This document shows positions 1-8,847 of a stretch of DNA of 64,000 nucleotides, in pieces. Both the position numbers and the translations under genes were made by a program. Position 1 is the stretch's first letter. Every line of letters begins with the position of its first letter. This DNA comes from an uncultured Clostridia bacterium (GTDB taxonomy: Bacteria > Bacillota > Clostridia > Oscillospirales > Ruminococcaceae): the NCBI GenBank assembly GCA_944386045.1, contig CALWZO010000025.1, positions 1 through 64,000 on the forward strand, given 5' to 3'. The notes beneath the pieces are model-generated. The model saw only the letters and a program-made list of their open reading frames with translations, had not been told where the DNA came from and did not search any database.

Positions 1-171
1 TATTCCGATCAGTTCTGCAACTTCTTTCTGCATCAGTCCCATATGATGACGGCACCAACGGAGCCTGTCTTGCACATTCGGTATATCTTCATAATTCTGA
101 TACTGCTGATTGAACAACTGGGCTTCCGGTAGCTTGCGAGGGGCTATCAGTCGGAAACTATGGATATACAT
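1..171 (-). CDS. partial helix-turn-helix protein inside the sigK-interrupting element
   Basis: An open frame of 57 codons starts at an ATG (169-171) and is still open at the left edge. A GTGAGG sequence nine bases upstream can serve as ribosome binding site. Residues about 36-57 (RLRWCRHHMG followed by LMQKEVAELIGI) look like the first two helices of an XRE/Cro-type DNA-binding domain, preceded by a roughly 35-residue N-terminal arm. It is the first gene inside the element interrupting sigK and reads in the same direction as sigK. The family is inferred only from the helix-turn-helix pattern; the C-terminal part is not visible. Confidence 0.5.
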   Translation of the reverse strand, partial: MYIHSFRLIAPRKLPEAQLFNQQYQNYEDIPNVQDRLRWCRHHMGLMQKEVAELIGI

Positions 172-296
172 AGGGGCATACCTCACACATCCGTCCGAAG
201 TGAAACAAAGTATGTATATATTCTCTGAAACCTGTGCCAGAATACGCCATTTGGGTTCTTTTCTGCTCTGGGGTACTGGTTTGGAACCATAAACGC
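1..296. mobile_element. right edge of a skin-like element interrupting sigK
   Basis: Reading leftwards on the minus strand, recognisable sigma-K sequence stops after the codons for ENAILSQMR (codon 117 lies at 293-295). The following bases no longer encode sigma-K region 2/3. Instead a different frame opens with a helix-turn-helix-like protein running off the window. sigK is the classical site of programmed interruption (the skin element of Bacillus subtilis and Clostridioides difficile), and the break falls at the equivalent place, just after the ENEILMHLR-like motif. The other junction, the recombinase gene and the C-terminal half of sigK must lie outside the window, so excision cannot be assessed. 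A prophage or decayed insertion at the same site is the alternative. Confidence 0.6.
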
Positions 297-643
297 ATCT
301 GTGAGAGGATAGCATTTTCAATACACTTGGAAGCATAGGTGGAAAATCTGGTGTTTTTTTCATAGCTGAAACTTTGCACCGCCTTTATCAGGCCTATTGT
401 TCCTATGCTGATAAGGTCGTCATTATCCCGCGGGTTCCGGTAATATTTTTTTGCCACATGGGCCACCAGCCTGAGGTTGTGTTTTATCAGCTTTTCCCTG
501 GCGGAATTATCCCCCCGGTGATATTTTTCAAATTCTTCCCTTTCCTCTTTTGCCGTAAGCGGTTTTGGCATGGTGCGGCTTTCCATGTGCAATGACAACA
601 GCAGCATCTTGGCCAAAATCAGGCTCAGTAATGATGAAAACAT
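158..643 (-). CDS. sigK: sporulation sigma factor sigma-K, N-terminal half (interrupted)
   Basis: Sigma-K drives late mother-cell gene expression during sporulation. The first 117 residues match its layout: a hydrophobic pro-sequence (residues 1-24) of the type removed by the SpoIVFB protease, then PKPLTAKEE, then the region 2 block HNLRLVAHVAKKYY, DDLISIGTIGLIKAV and TYASKCIENAIL. After residue 117 the frame carries 44 unrelated codons and stops at 158, whereas intact sigma-K is about 230-240 residues, so regions 3 and 4 are missing. A strong AGGAGGG ribosome binding site precedes the ATG at 643. The truncation point is the usual skin insertion site. This corresponds to the spoIVCB part of the split gene; the spoIIIC part would lie beyond the left edge. 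Confidence 0.85.
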   Translation of the reverse strand: MFSSLLSLILAKMLLLSLHMESRTMPKPLTAKEEREEFEKYHRGDNSAREKLIKHNLRLVAHVAKKYYRNPRDNDDLISIGTIGLIKAVQSFSYEKNTRFSTYASKCIENAILSQMRLWFQTSTPEQKRTQMAYSGTGFREYIHTLFHFGRMCEVCPYVYP

Positions 644-825
644 ATTGCCCTCCTGAAAATTTGATACTTAATCTTATTTAAAAGGAATGCAAAAAATGAC
701 AGCCGGACAAACATCATTTACAGGATAATTATTTATCATAAAATACTCGCAACAAACAAAAACCCTTTTAAACTAACATTAAAGACTCTGGCAGGCTGAT
801 TATACAGCAGATATTATAGCAAAAA

Positions 826-846
826 GCCATCGGAAAATCCGATGGC
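826..846 (-). terminator. bidirectional intrinsic terminator downstream of sfsA
   Basis: A perfect 9-bp stem (GCCATCGGA / TCCGATGGC) with a 3-base loop, flanked by an A-run on the left and CTCTTTT on the right. It lies 40 bases past the sfsA stop, on its downstream side. Confidence 0.85.
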
Positions 847-885
847 TCTTTTATCTTGCATTAAATATCCGGTGTTTGCGCAAAA

Positions 886-1557
886 TTATAATAATATTTT
901 TACAGGAGTATATATTTTCACCTCACCCGGGCTGACTTTGCAGCTGTATGCGCGTATGTCCACTCCCCGTTTTTCAGCTTGCCGCAAAGCATCGGCAAAC
1001 TCCGGCTGTGTGCGCCTGTTGGGAGAAAAAGCTGTGACATTTTCCATCTGTATCACAAAAAACAGACAGGCACCATACCCGTTTTGCACGGCGTCCATAA
1101 GGCCATGTATATGCTTTAGTCCGCGCAGGGTGGGTGCATCGGGAAACAGCGCAAGGCCGCTTTCTTCCAGCGTAACACCTTTTACTTCTGTATAAATTGT
1201 TCTGTCACCATCTTTTATCATCCAGTCAAAACGGCTGTCTTTATAAAAAACCTCTCGTTTCAACTGTGCGCCCGGCCATGCCTCCTGTGCCCATTCTCCG
1301 AAAAGAATGTTGGGTGCCTGAGAGTCTATATTTACCACCTGCTCTCCCTTTTTTACCGCGATCAGGTCATAGGCTGTTTTTCTGGCGCTGTTTTCACAAT
1401 GCTGTAAAAACACCTGTGCGCCCGACAGCAGAAGTTCTTTACAGCGGCCGGTATTTTTTACATGGGCAACCTGGTTTTCTCCTTCAATTTCCACATTGGC
1501 TATAAATCTGTTGGGGCGCGATAAAAAGCGCGCCGGTATTATATTACTGTACTTCAT
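886..1557 (-). CDS. sfsA: SfsA family protein
   Basis: 223 residues, typical of SfsA, a predicted nucleic-acid-binding/nuclease-fold protein first named for sugar fermentation stimulation in E. coli; its biochemical role is poorly defined. Recognisable family blocks are the N-terminal ARFLSRPNRFIA, the HVKNTGRCKELL segment, and the restriction-endonuclease-like core with RFDWMI and TEVKGVTLEE, followed by FPDAPTLRGLKH. The start overlaps the last 14 bases of the upstream amidase gene and has no obvious ribosome binding site of its own, so translation is probably coupled. It is the last gene of a two-gene operon closed by the terminator at 826-846. Confidence 0.92.
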   Translation of the reverse strand: MKYSNIIPARFLSRPNRFIANVEIEGENQVAHVKNTGRCKELLLSGAQVFLQHCENSARKTAYDLIAVKKGEQVVNIDSQAPNILFGEWAQEAWPGAQLKREVFYKDSRFDWMIKDGDRTIYTEVKGVTLEESGLALFPDAPTLRGLKHIHGLMDAVQNGYGACLFFVIQMENVTAFSPNRRTQPEFADALRQAEKRGVDIRAYSCKVSPGEVKIYTPVKILL

Positions 1558-3868
1558 TTTTGCTTGCTATAAATTCTATAACTGACTGAACTGTTCCGTA
1601 GGCGGCTTTGTATATATCCTCGTCAGAGTAAGTCTTATAATATTCCTGAGGATTTATTATAAAGGAATACTCCATCAGCACACTGGGAGCAATATCCGTC
1701 CTGGTGACATAATAATATCCGTTTTGCGCTCCGCGGTTGTTTCTTCCAGTGGCAGCTGAAATATTTTCGCACATAAGGTCCGCCAGCTCCTTGCTTTGGG
1801 AGGTGAAATAATAACACTCGCTGCCCATGGCATTGTTGGAGTTATAGGAATAGTCCATGCTGTTGTGATGAACAGAAATAAATATATCAGGTTTCAATTC
1901 CCTCACCATATTTCTTCTTTCATCCAGGGTAAGGAATGTGTCGTCTTCCCTTGTCAGTATTACATTTGCACCATAGCTTTGCAAAAGCGCAGCGGTTGCT
2001 TTGGCTACAGAAAGATTGAGCGTTTTTTCCAGCGGACCGTTGGTGGAAGCCACACCCAGCGCACCGCTGTCATAATCCCCGTGCCCGGCGTCCAGCATAA
2101 CCGTAACCCCAGTCAAAGGCGTTGTTGAATTATCCAGGTGTGGTGTGTGTTTAAGGTAAATTTGCACACTGCCGTCAACAGATTTCACATCGTAACCCCA
2201 CAGCATATTGTCTTTGTTAAGCTGCAATGTTATATATGCTCCGTCTTCTTTGTTTTCTATCGTGCACCCGGTGAAAAATCCCGACCGGGGAATGTCAGTT
2301 ATCTCTGCGCTGGTATCCAAAAACTGCAATACCAGCCGGCTGTCGGTAAAGCTGCTGATGAGCGCCGGCATATTGTTTACGGTAAATGTGATAAGTTCAT
2401 CGCCGTTTTCATAACTTTCGGATACTGCCGCAGATATGACCGGTTTATTGAAATCAGTCAGATTTTCAGCGCCTGCTTCTTCCATTTCGTCCTCTGACGG
2501 TGAGTAATCTGATGTGGCATCATCTGTTATTTCCACTTTACTTGACAGGACAAAGGCACCGTTTGACAGCTTGTATGCGTATGTTTTTTTGCCGCTGCGT
2601 ACGGTTTCCACACTGTCTGTAACCACCAATTTTGTACCCTGTTCCAATCCTGCAATTATTGCCGAGTCATCATCCTCATCAGACAACATACTGGTCAATT
2701 CGCCGGTAGTTTTCACCACGCGGCCGGCTGACAACTGAACACTGTCATCCCACGGAATTTTGTAGTCGGAAGATGTGGATGTTGTAGAGTATTTTTTGCG
2801 CGTGACTGTTACAGTACTGCTGTCAGAACCGGAAGAAACTGTAAACTCGTTATCTCCGACTTCCAGTTCCATATACACACCGAATGTTCCGTCCGGCTGG
2901 GCAGGATAAACAGCGCCGTTTATATCAACCGACATATTCCTGGCGCCCGTACCGGTAATATAAACACCGGAATAATAGGTTGTGATATCCTCTGTGGGAT
3001 AAGTCAGGGTAAAATCATCAGAAACCGAAAGGTTGAACAGCGGCAGATTTTCATTTTTGTTGAAAGCCAGATTAAGCATTATCGACTGCGTCTGAAGGCT
3101 GTTGTAGGCCGCCAGCACTGCTCCGTCAATGCTGTAAAAATTATTCAGTATAAATACATCACTGTTCAGTGTGGGTGATGAATAGTGCAAAAGCAGCCTG
3201 GCGTCCGAGGTGCTTTTCTCTTTAAGTGACTTATAGTCATCAACGGATATGTTTTCGCAGATAACCGTATCAAAAATTCCACCTGACAGCCCCTGCCGTG
3301 CCTGCCGGCTGTCAGATGTCAGCAAAACCAAATCTGTGCCGGATACAACCTCTTTTGCACCTGAGGCAAAATTTTCTTCCCGTGGACAGTTTTCAATGAC
3401 CATACCTGATATTTTATAATTTTCATTCACCTGCTCCAGGACAGACAATACTTTTTCGCTGTCCATTTCCCGGCAGTCCAGCTGCAAGTACAGCTGAATT
3501 TTTCTTTTGTTCAGCTCCGATTTAAGCTGCTGCAAAATATCTTTATTCTTGGCATATTCCCGTCCGGAATACACATAAACGGAATTTTCCAAAGGTATAA
3601 CCGCGCTGCTACCATCGTTTATCTTTACAATAGCTGTATTGATGCCGTTGTTTTGCAGGTAATCAGCCGCCGCTTCCACTGCGAATTCAAACTCTTCTTC
3701 GGTCATGTCGGCCGGGAACAAATCCCTCACTCCTATATCCGCCGCCAGTATCTGCCCTTCCTTCACCTTATACCGCCTGTCCATCGTCAGGACAAAAAAT
3801 GCGGCCACAGCCATCAGTACAAGCACAAACATACTGCCGGCAAAAGCTTTTATCTTTTTCTTATTCAC
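1544..3868 (-). CDS. membrane-anchored N-acetylmuramoyl-L-alanine amidase (Amidase_3)
   Basis: About 774 residues. One N-terminal membrane segment (residues 8-29) anchors a long extracellular part. The last ~185 residues form an Amidase_3 domain that cleaves the amide between MurNAc and the stem peptide: DAGHGDYDSG (first zinc His), the PLEKTLNL Glu, the second His in SVHHNS, and the catalytic Glu in VLMEYSF. The central region is of unknown function; it includes SH3-like and AMIN-like stretches that may bind cell wall (inferred). I chose the GTG at 3866-3868 because AGAGGT sits six bases before it; an ATG 13 codons upstream lacks such a site. The 3' end overlaps sfsA. Confidence 0.88.
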   Translation of the reverse strand: MNKKKIKAFAGSMFVLVLMAVAAFFVLTMDRRYKVKEGQILAADIGVRDLFPADMTEEEFEFAVEAAADYLQNNGINTAIVKINDGSSAVIPLENSVYVYSGREYAKNKDILQQLKSELNKRKIQLYLQLDCREMDSEKVLSVLEQVNENYKISGMVIENCPREENFASGAKEVVSGTDLVLLTSDSRQARQGLSGGIFDTVICENISVDDYKSLKEKSTSDARLLLHYSSPTLNSDVFILNNFYSIDGAVLAAYNSLQTQSIMLNLAFNKNENLPLFNLSVSDDFTLTYPTEDITTYYSGVYITGTGARNMSVDINGAVYPAQPDGTFGVYMELEVGDNEFTVSSGSDSSTVTVTRKKYSTTSTSSDYKIPWDDSVQLSAGRVVKTTGELTSMLSDEDDDSAIIAGLEQGTKLVVTDSVETVRSGKKTYAYKLSNGAFVLSSKVEITDDATSDYSPSEDEMEEAGAENLTDFNKPVISAAVSESYENGDELITFTVNNMPALISSFTDSRLVLQFLDTSAEITDIPRSGFFTGCTIENKEDGAYITLQLNKDNMLWGYDVKSVDGSVQIYLKHTPHLDNSTTPLTGVTVMLDAGHGDYDSGALGVASTNGPLEKTLNLSVAKATAALLQSYGANVILTREDDTFLTLDERRNMVRELKPDIFISVHHNSMDYSYNSNNAMGSECYYFTSQSKELADLMCENISAATGRNNRGAQNGYYYVTRTDIAPSVLMEYSFIINPQEYYKTYSDEDIYKAAYGTVQSVIEFIASKNEVQ

Positions 3869-3963
3869 AATACTACCTCTCGACTTTTTATAAATATATA
3901 TTAACATAAAAGCCCGGACTTGCAGTAAAGTTAAGTAAAAAATAACAGACTATTCATAAAATA

Positions 3964-4428
3964 TTAAGCTTTTGAATTTTTATATATCTGTATATCCACT
4001 TTCCTGTTCACAAAATCCAGATTATATATGCGGTCGTCGCCTTTTTCATACAGCCAGTCTATCGCCTTTTCCGGAATTACTTTTATCACCACTTCACTGT
4101 CAACCCCGGAATACATTTCGTAGCTTTCCGGATGATATTTCTTCATCAGCATGGCAAATTTTTCATTTTGTTTTTCCAGCGGGTGACCGCAAAGACTGGC
4201 CCTGCCTTCTATCTGTGTTGCATTTTTGCACAAAGCTACCCTCGGGTTGTTTTTTATCTGGTTGTATTTAGGGAATTTTTCGTCTGTCTGCATCCATATA
4301 GCACCGTCAAACACCAGGCATGTCATCATGCTGGCCATAGGATGATCTTCAAAACTGGTGGCCAAAACCATATAACAGCTTTCGCCCAGCCTGTCAAAAA
4401 ATTCTTTTTCGTAATTTTCAAAATTCAA
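3964..4428 (-). CDS. pyridoxamine 5'-phosphate oxidase-like FMN-binding protein
   Basis: About 154 residues with the split-barrel flavin-binding pattern: CYMVLATSFEDHPMASMMT, then IWMQTDEKFPKYNQIKNNPRVAL, as in small general-stress or PNPOx-like proteins. The substrate cannot be told; true PdxH signatures are not evident. The likely start is the TTG at 4426-4428, six bases after GAGGTG; a GTG three codons earlier overlaps that ribosome binding site. It is transcribed divergently from the S51 peptidase gene, with a -10 element identical to its neighbour's. Confidence 0.8.
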   Translation of the reverse strand: MNFENYEKEFFDRLGESCYMVLATSFEDHPMASMMTCLVFDGAIWMQTDEKFPKYNQIKNNPRVALCKNATQIEGRASLCGHPLEKQNEKFAMLMKKYHPESYEMYSGVDSEVVIKVIPEKAIDWLYEKGDDRIYNLDFVNRKVDIQIYKNSKA

Positions 4429-4449
4429 TTTTTTCACCTCTTGGATTAA

Positions 4450-4512
4450 ATTTTAACATTACACCGCCCGTATGTAAATACCGTTGAATATACAAAAGTA
4501 TAATGTTAAAAT
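4450..4512. promoter_or_regulatory. mirrored divergent promoters
   Basis: Two sigma-A-type promoters face away from each other. Plus strand: TTGAAT (4484-4489), 17-base spacer, TAAAAT (4507-4512). Minus strand: TTTACA (4478-4473), 17-base spacer, TAAAAT (4455-4450). Both -10 regions sit in the same 12-mer TAATGTTAAAAT, so the intergenic region carries a perfect 12-bp inverted repeat (4450-4461 and 4501-4512). Confidence 0.75.
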
Positions 4513-4589
4513 ACTTATATAATATTCTTGAAAAATGCGGCAGGCAGAATTTGTATTTTGGCATTATGCCGCCAAAAGAAAGGAAACTT

Positions 4590-5207
4590 ATGATTTTTCT
4601 CACATCAAACGGACTTACTTCTCCCGAACTGCGCCGGAATTTTGCCGGGGCACTGGAAAATACCGGCAAAAAATGTGCAATAATTCCCACTGCGATGGAA
4701 AAGGACAAGCAGATTGACCAATGGCTGGAAGAAACCGGGCAGGAGCTGTCGGACTTCGGTCTGGAAAGTGATATTTTTTACATCGGTACAGATGAAAATG
4801 AAAAACTGCTGGACTATGATGTGATCTACATATGCGGCGGAAATGTGTTTTATCTTATGCAGAAAATAAACGAGGCCGAAATTGCGCCGATAATTGCAAA
4901 ATGTGCAGAGGAAAAGATAGTTGTGGGAGTATCTGCCGGCAGTCTGATAATGCAAAAAGACCTTGTGCTGATAAAAGACCTCATCCCCCGTATGAATAAG
5001 CGTGTAAAACTGAAAGACCTGTCAGCCCTCAACCTTACTGGCGGCATAGAACATCTCCCCCACAGGACAAGATACATCAACACCATAGAAGCATTTGAAA
5101 AAAGGGTGAAAACCTATGAAAAGAAAACCGGACAAAAAGTAATCTGCCTGGAAGATGGCCAAGGCATAATTATTGACGAAGGCAAGACAGAATATATTAT
5201 TTTATAA
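4590..5207 (+). CDS. peptidase E-like S51 family protein
   Basis: About 205 residues. The fold signature of S51 serine peptidases (aspartyl dipeptidase PepE, cyanophycinase) is clear: a strand at DVIYICGGNVFYLMQ followed by the nucleophile elbow VGVSAGSLIM with Ser, and later GGIEHLPH with candidate catalytic His. PepE-type enzymes hydrolyse Asp-X dipeptides; the exact specificity is inferred. The start at 4590 is preferred because AAAGG lies six bases upstream; an in-frame ATG at 4503 would overlap the promoter. Monocistronic, with a shared terminator at 5388-5430. Confidence 0.82.
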   Translation: MIFLTSNGLTSPELRRNFAGALENTGKKCAIIPTAMEKDKQIDQWLEETGQELSDFGLESDIFYIGTDENEKLLDYDVIYICGGNVFYLMQKINEAEIAPIIAKCAEEKIVVGVSAGSLIMQKDLVLIKDLIPRMNKRVKLKDLSALNLTGGIEHLPHRTRYINTIEAFEKRVKTYEKKTGQKVICLEDGQGIIIDEGKTEYIIL

Positions 5208-5387
5208 AATACACCGGTACTTTTTTATAATATTATATTTATCAGTACACATACCTTTTCATCTGATTGCAGTCATGCATTGGCAAGCAAAGATAACATT
5301 CCTGAATAATTCCAGCTTTTTGCAACCAAATGTATTATTGCAGACAGTTTGAAACTTCAATTTTAATATTTTTATTTTACCGGCAAA

Positions 5388-5430
5388 AACACCGATGACA
5401 GCAGACTTATATTCTACTGTCATCGGTGTT
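5388..5430. terminator. bidirectional terminator between S51 gene and polysaccharide locus
   Basis: A perfect 14-bp stem (5388-5401 / 5417-5430) with a 15-base loop, followed by a long T-run on the plus strand and an A-run on the other side. It ends the polysaccharide operon coming from the right and lies about 180 bases past the S51 peptidase stop on the left. Confidence 0.88.
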
Positions 5431-5460
5431 TTTTTGGACCGGTCATATAAACTGAACGAC

Positions 5461-6726
5461 CTATACCCTTTCTATTTTCACATTGCTTATATTCATTCTG
5501 ATGTTTCCCAGCCAATGGCTGTTCCAGGGCAGGTCGCCTTTGCTCTCCTGAATTTCAAAAAAGAACACATCACTTACAGAGTCATACTCCTCAATAACGC
5601 CGTCTTTTTCATAAAAAATCAGAAAAGAAGCAATATATTTTCCTTTAACAAGGTTGGATAAATCAAATTCTGCTTCCAGTTTGTAATTTTCACCCTCGGT
5701 TACATTTATAACCTCGTCAGAGGTAAACGCGCCTATGGGAACAAGTTCGGGAGATTTTACAATCATTCTCAGTCTTGCCTTTTCCACTGTTTTAAAAGCC
5801 TTAACTTCAAATTCCAGTTTTAAAGGCTCTTTGTTTTCAAATACGGTAAAATCCCTGTTGGAGATTTTGTAGCTCATCAGTTTAACTTCAGGCTTCAAAT
5901 CACCGAAACGCGGGCTTTGGCTTAAATCTCCTTTTACGGCGCTGTTTCCTATAGCCCCCAGATAAATTTCAATAGCTCTGTCCACATCGCCGTCAAAAAT
6001 GATTTTACCTTCATTTAAAATTATACATCTGGAACAAAGTCTTTTAACGGTGGCCATATTGTGGCTTACATATAAAATTGTCTTACCGTCGTTGTTGGCA
6101 GCGTCAAACATTTTATCCAGACATTTTTTCTGGAACTTTGCATCACCTACCGCCAAAACCTCGTCCATAATCATAATTTCGCTGTCCAGATGGGCAGCAA
6201 CGGCAAAGGCAAGTTTAACATACATACCGCTGGAATATCTTTTGACGGGAGTATCAATAAAATCCCTGCACTCGCTGAAGGCAATAATATCCTCTAACTT
6301 ACGGTCAATTTCGCTTTTGGTCATGCCCAAAATTGCGCCGTTCATATAGATATTTTCCCTGCCGGTCATCTCGCCGTTAAAGCCTGTGCCCACCTCCAGC
6401 ATACTTGCAATCCTGCCACGCAGCACAATTTCGCCGTCAGTGGGAGAGGTAACGCGTGTAATCAGCTTTAAAAGTGTGGATTTTCCTGCACCGTTAGAGC
6501 CGATAACGCCCACCGCTTCCCCTTTATTAACGGTAAAGCTGACCCCGTTTAACGCCATAAAACTGTCGCCTTTTTTTCTTTCGGACTGTTCTATGGTTAA
6601 ATTAGGGTCTTGTTTTTTTGTTATTTTAGCCATATAGCTTTTCAAGTCTCCGGCAAGACTGCCTGTGCCGATAACTCCAAGTCTATATCTTTTCTTTAAG
6701 TTTTTGACCTCTATAATAGGTTTCAT
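5461..6726 (-). CDS. polysaccharide ABC exporter ATP-binding protein (Wzt/TagH type)
   Basis: 421 residues. N-terminal nucleotide-binding domain: Walker A GSNGAGKST (76-84), signature YSSGM (164-168), Walker B IMIMDEV followed by LAVGD (184-194), switch His in YVSHN. Residues ~260-421 form an extra C-terminal domain of the Wzt type, which in O-antigen exporters recognises the modified end of the glycan. With the permease encoded just upstream it should move a lipid-linked polysaccharide or teichoic-acid-like polymer to the outer face of the membrane. It is the last gene of a long operon; starts 12 bases after the permease stop with GAGG as ribosome binding site. Confidence 0.92.
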   Translation of the reverse strand: MKPIIEVKNLKKRYRLGVIGTGSLAGDLKSYMAKITKKQDPNLTIEQSERKKGDSFMALNGVSFTVNKGEAVGVIGSNGAGKSTLLKLITRVTSPTDGEIVLRGRIASMLEVGTGFNGEMTGRENIYMNGAILGMTKSEIDRKLEDIIAFSECRDFIDTPVKRYSSGMYVKLAFAVAAHLDSEIMIMDEVLAVGDAKFQKKCLDKMFDAANNDGKTILYVSHNMATVKRLCSRCIILNEGKIIFDGDVDRAIEIYLGAIGNSAVKGDLSQSPRFGDLKPEVKLMSYKISNRDFTVFENKEPLKLEFEVKAFKTVEKARLRMIVKSPELVPIGAFTSDEVINVTEGENYKLEAEFDLSNLVKGKYIASFLIFYEKDGVIEEYDSVSDVFFFEIQESKGDLPWNSHWLGNIRMNISNVKIERV

Positions 6727-6738
6727 AATTTATCCTCT

Positions 6739-7581
6739 TTATATGGAATCCACAAAATTCTTTTCCATTTTATTGTAAAGTACAATACTGCCAAAAGCCA
6801 GCAGAACAGTTATCACAGCGGAATAAATCCAGTACCCAGTCACAAGTTCTCCGCCGCCTGCAAGACAAAATCTGAAATTATTTACAACACTTGTCATAGG
6901 GTTTAACAGCAAAAGAGTTCTCATAACTCCGCTGACGCTGTCCAAAGTGTACACCACAGGGGTAAGGTACATCCACATCTGCAAAATCAAACCTGCCGCA
7001 ACTGCTAAATCTCTGTATTTAATAGTCACGCTGGAGATAATCACGCCCACCGCCGTGCCCAAAAGCGCCGTTTGTATTATCAGCAAGGGCAAAAGCAGAA
7101 AATAAGGCGAAAACGCCACTGCTTCATCCGTAAAAAACAGAAAATAAAAATACACAATTACCAGCATGGCAAACTGTATCAAAAAGTTAATAACGCTTGT
7201 AACCATCTGGCTGATGGGCACGGTTAAGCGCGGGAAATACACTTTGCCAAAGATATGTGCATTGTTTAAAAATGTGCCGGAGGTTCCGTTTACCGAGGAA
7301 GAAAAAAGCATCCATATTGTGTTGCCGCTCATATAGAATAAAAACTGCGGCATACCCCCGGTGGAAAGTCCTGCAAACTGGCCGAAAACCACCGTAAACA
7401 CAACGCTGGTAACAAGCGGGTTTAAAATCAACCATAAAGGGCCCAGTATTGTTTGTTTGTAAATAAGGGCAAAGTTTCTCTGCACAAAAAGCTTGATAAG
7501 GTCTTTGTACATAAAAACTTCCTTTAAATTAACCTCATACCATTTGGTTTTGGATTTAATAACAACTTCGTAGTTATCCAT
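6739..7581 (-). CDS. polysaccharide ABC exporter permease (Wzm/TagG type)
   Basis: 280 residues of ABC-2 type membrane protein. Six hydrophobic segments are visible, with the family blocks FVQRNFALIYKQTILGPLW and a C-terminal LLLNPMTSVVNNFR followed by transmembrane helix and KMEKNFVDSI. This is the channel partner of the ATPase encoded next. AGGAG lies seven bases before the ATG at 7581. The short N-terminal helix before the first membrane segment is typical of the family. Confidence 0.92.
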   Translation of the reverse strand: MDNYEVVIKSKTKWYEVNLKEVFMYKDLIKLFVQRNFALIYKQTILGPLWLILNPLVTSVVFTVVFGQFAGLSTGGMPQFLFYMSGNTIWMLFSSSVNGTSGTFLNNAHIFGKVYFPRLTVPISQMVTSVINFLIQFAMLVIVYFYFLFFTDEAVAFSPYFLLLPLLIIQTALLGTAVGVIISSVTIKYRDLAVAAGLILQMWMYLTPVVYTLDSVSGVMRTLLLLNPMTSVVNNFRFCLAGGGELVTGYWIYSAVITVLLAFGSIVLYNKMEKNFVDSI

Positions 7582-7589
7582 ATTTACTC

Positions 7590-8846
7590 CTATCTTAAGG
7601 CTTGTTCAATCAGCCCCGCCACATATTCGGGGGTAGCAGTTTCATATATCTGTTTTACTTTGTCAAAACTTATACTGCTGTTTTTATTATTTTTAATAAA
7701 ACTGTACAGATTTTCATAATCCATGCGGTTCTCGTATTCTTTCAAGGTAAACTGCAAAGGATATTTTTCAAAATACTCCATATCCGGTGAGTTTTCAATT
7801 TTTTGTACATTTACAATAGGTTTGCCTGTTGCAAAATAGTCAAAAATTTTGCTTGGCACCATATTGGATATTGAATTGCCTATATTCAGCAAAATATCCG
7901 CTTTATAGGTGGTAGATACAGCGATATCATTTTTAACACCTGTATGCACAAATATATTATCGGGATATTTTTCTGCCCACTGAGTAACTTTAACACCCTG
8001 CTGAGGGCCTAAAAAATGCACCTTTACACTGCTGTCAATTTTAAAAATTTCCTCAAAATTGCTCAGTACAAAATCAGGGTTTCTGAACCCATCGTCCATA
8101 GTCCCGCAGAACAAAATATTTATATTATCCTTGCTAAAATCAAAAGGTATCTTTAAATCCCCGGGAGTTTTCTTTACTAAAACAGGGAAATCCACCCCTG
8201 TTATTTTGTCAATAAATTTATTGTATTTATCATTTTGGCTGTACTGTTTTTTCAGCACTTTTGTGGTAAAAACGGCGTCGCATACAGATATAAGCCGGGT
8301 TTCATCTTCAATTCTTTTTTCTTTTTGGCTTTTATCCAGCAATTCGTGCATACCGTGAGGGTCAAACTGATAGTATATTTTTTTGGCTTTCAGATTTTCG
8401 GTTAAAATCAAATAAGCCATATCAAAAGGATAACAAAAACCTATTACAGCGTCTATTTTTTCTTTTTTTACAAACTTTTTTATATTTTTTACATAATTTT
8501 TTTTAAGCGCTTTAAAAGGATAATCTGTTTTAAGGGCAAAAACAGCCAAGGAATACAGCGGATGGCGCAGTATAAATTTTTTGATCATTTTAGGATGAAT
8601 TTCCTTATCATAATCCCTTAAAAAATTTTCAAGACAATCTGTGGATTTTTTAAAAAAGGGATTTATTCCCGTAGAGCGTATAACAGTACCGTCTGCAGTT
8701 TGTCTTTTTACGTCCTCATCGTAAGATATACCGGTCACAAAGCATTTATGGCCTTTTTTAGCCAGCGTATCAGCCAGCAAAATTTCTATATTATTGTTTG
8801 CAAAAGGAATATTGCTTAAATACCCTGCCGAAAACAAAATATTCAT
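7590..8846 (-). CDS. putative glycosyltransferase (GT4-like), paralogue A
   Basis: 418 residues with a two-Rossmann-domain layout. The N-terminus (MNILFSAGYLSNIPFANNN) resembles the acceptor domain of GT-B enzymes. The C-terminal half carries NILFCG, ADILLNIGNS and VPSKIFDYFATGKPIV, the last matching the donor-binding E/D-x-F region of GT4 enzymes in modified form. It is clearly related to the product of the gene at 10606-11844, sharing these three blocks in order. Donor and acceptor are unknown. It sits in the polysaccharide operon just upstream of the exporter. Confidence 0.75.
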   Translation of the reverse strand: MNILFSAGYLSNIPFANNNIEILLADTLAKKGHKCFVTGISYDEDVKRQTADGTVIRSTGINPFFKKSTDCLENFLRDYDKEIHPKMIKKFILRHPLYSLAVFALKTDYPFKALKKNYVKNIKKFVKKEKIDAVIGFCYPFDMAYLILTENLKAKKIYYQFDPHGMHELLDKSQKEKRIEDETRLISVCDAVFTTKVLKKQYSQNDKYNKFIDKITGVDFPVLVKKTPGDLKIPFDFSKDNINILFCGTMDDGFRNPDFVLSNFEEIFKIDSSVKVHFLGPQQGVKVTQWAEKYPDNIFVHTGVKNDIAVSTTYKADILLNIGNSISNMVPSKIFDYFATGKPIVNVQKIENSPDMEYFEKYPLQFTLKEYENRMDYENLYSFIKNNKNSSISFDKVKQIYETATPEYVAGLIEQALR

Positions 8847-8847
8847 A

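Noticed and set aside
2138..2497. 119-codon plus-strand frame opposite the amidase
   Set aside because: Lies in the coding region of the amidase and has no start signals or domain pattern.
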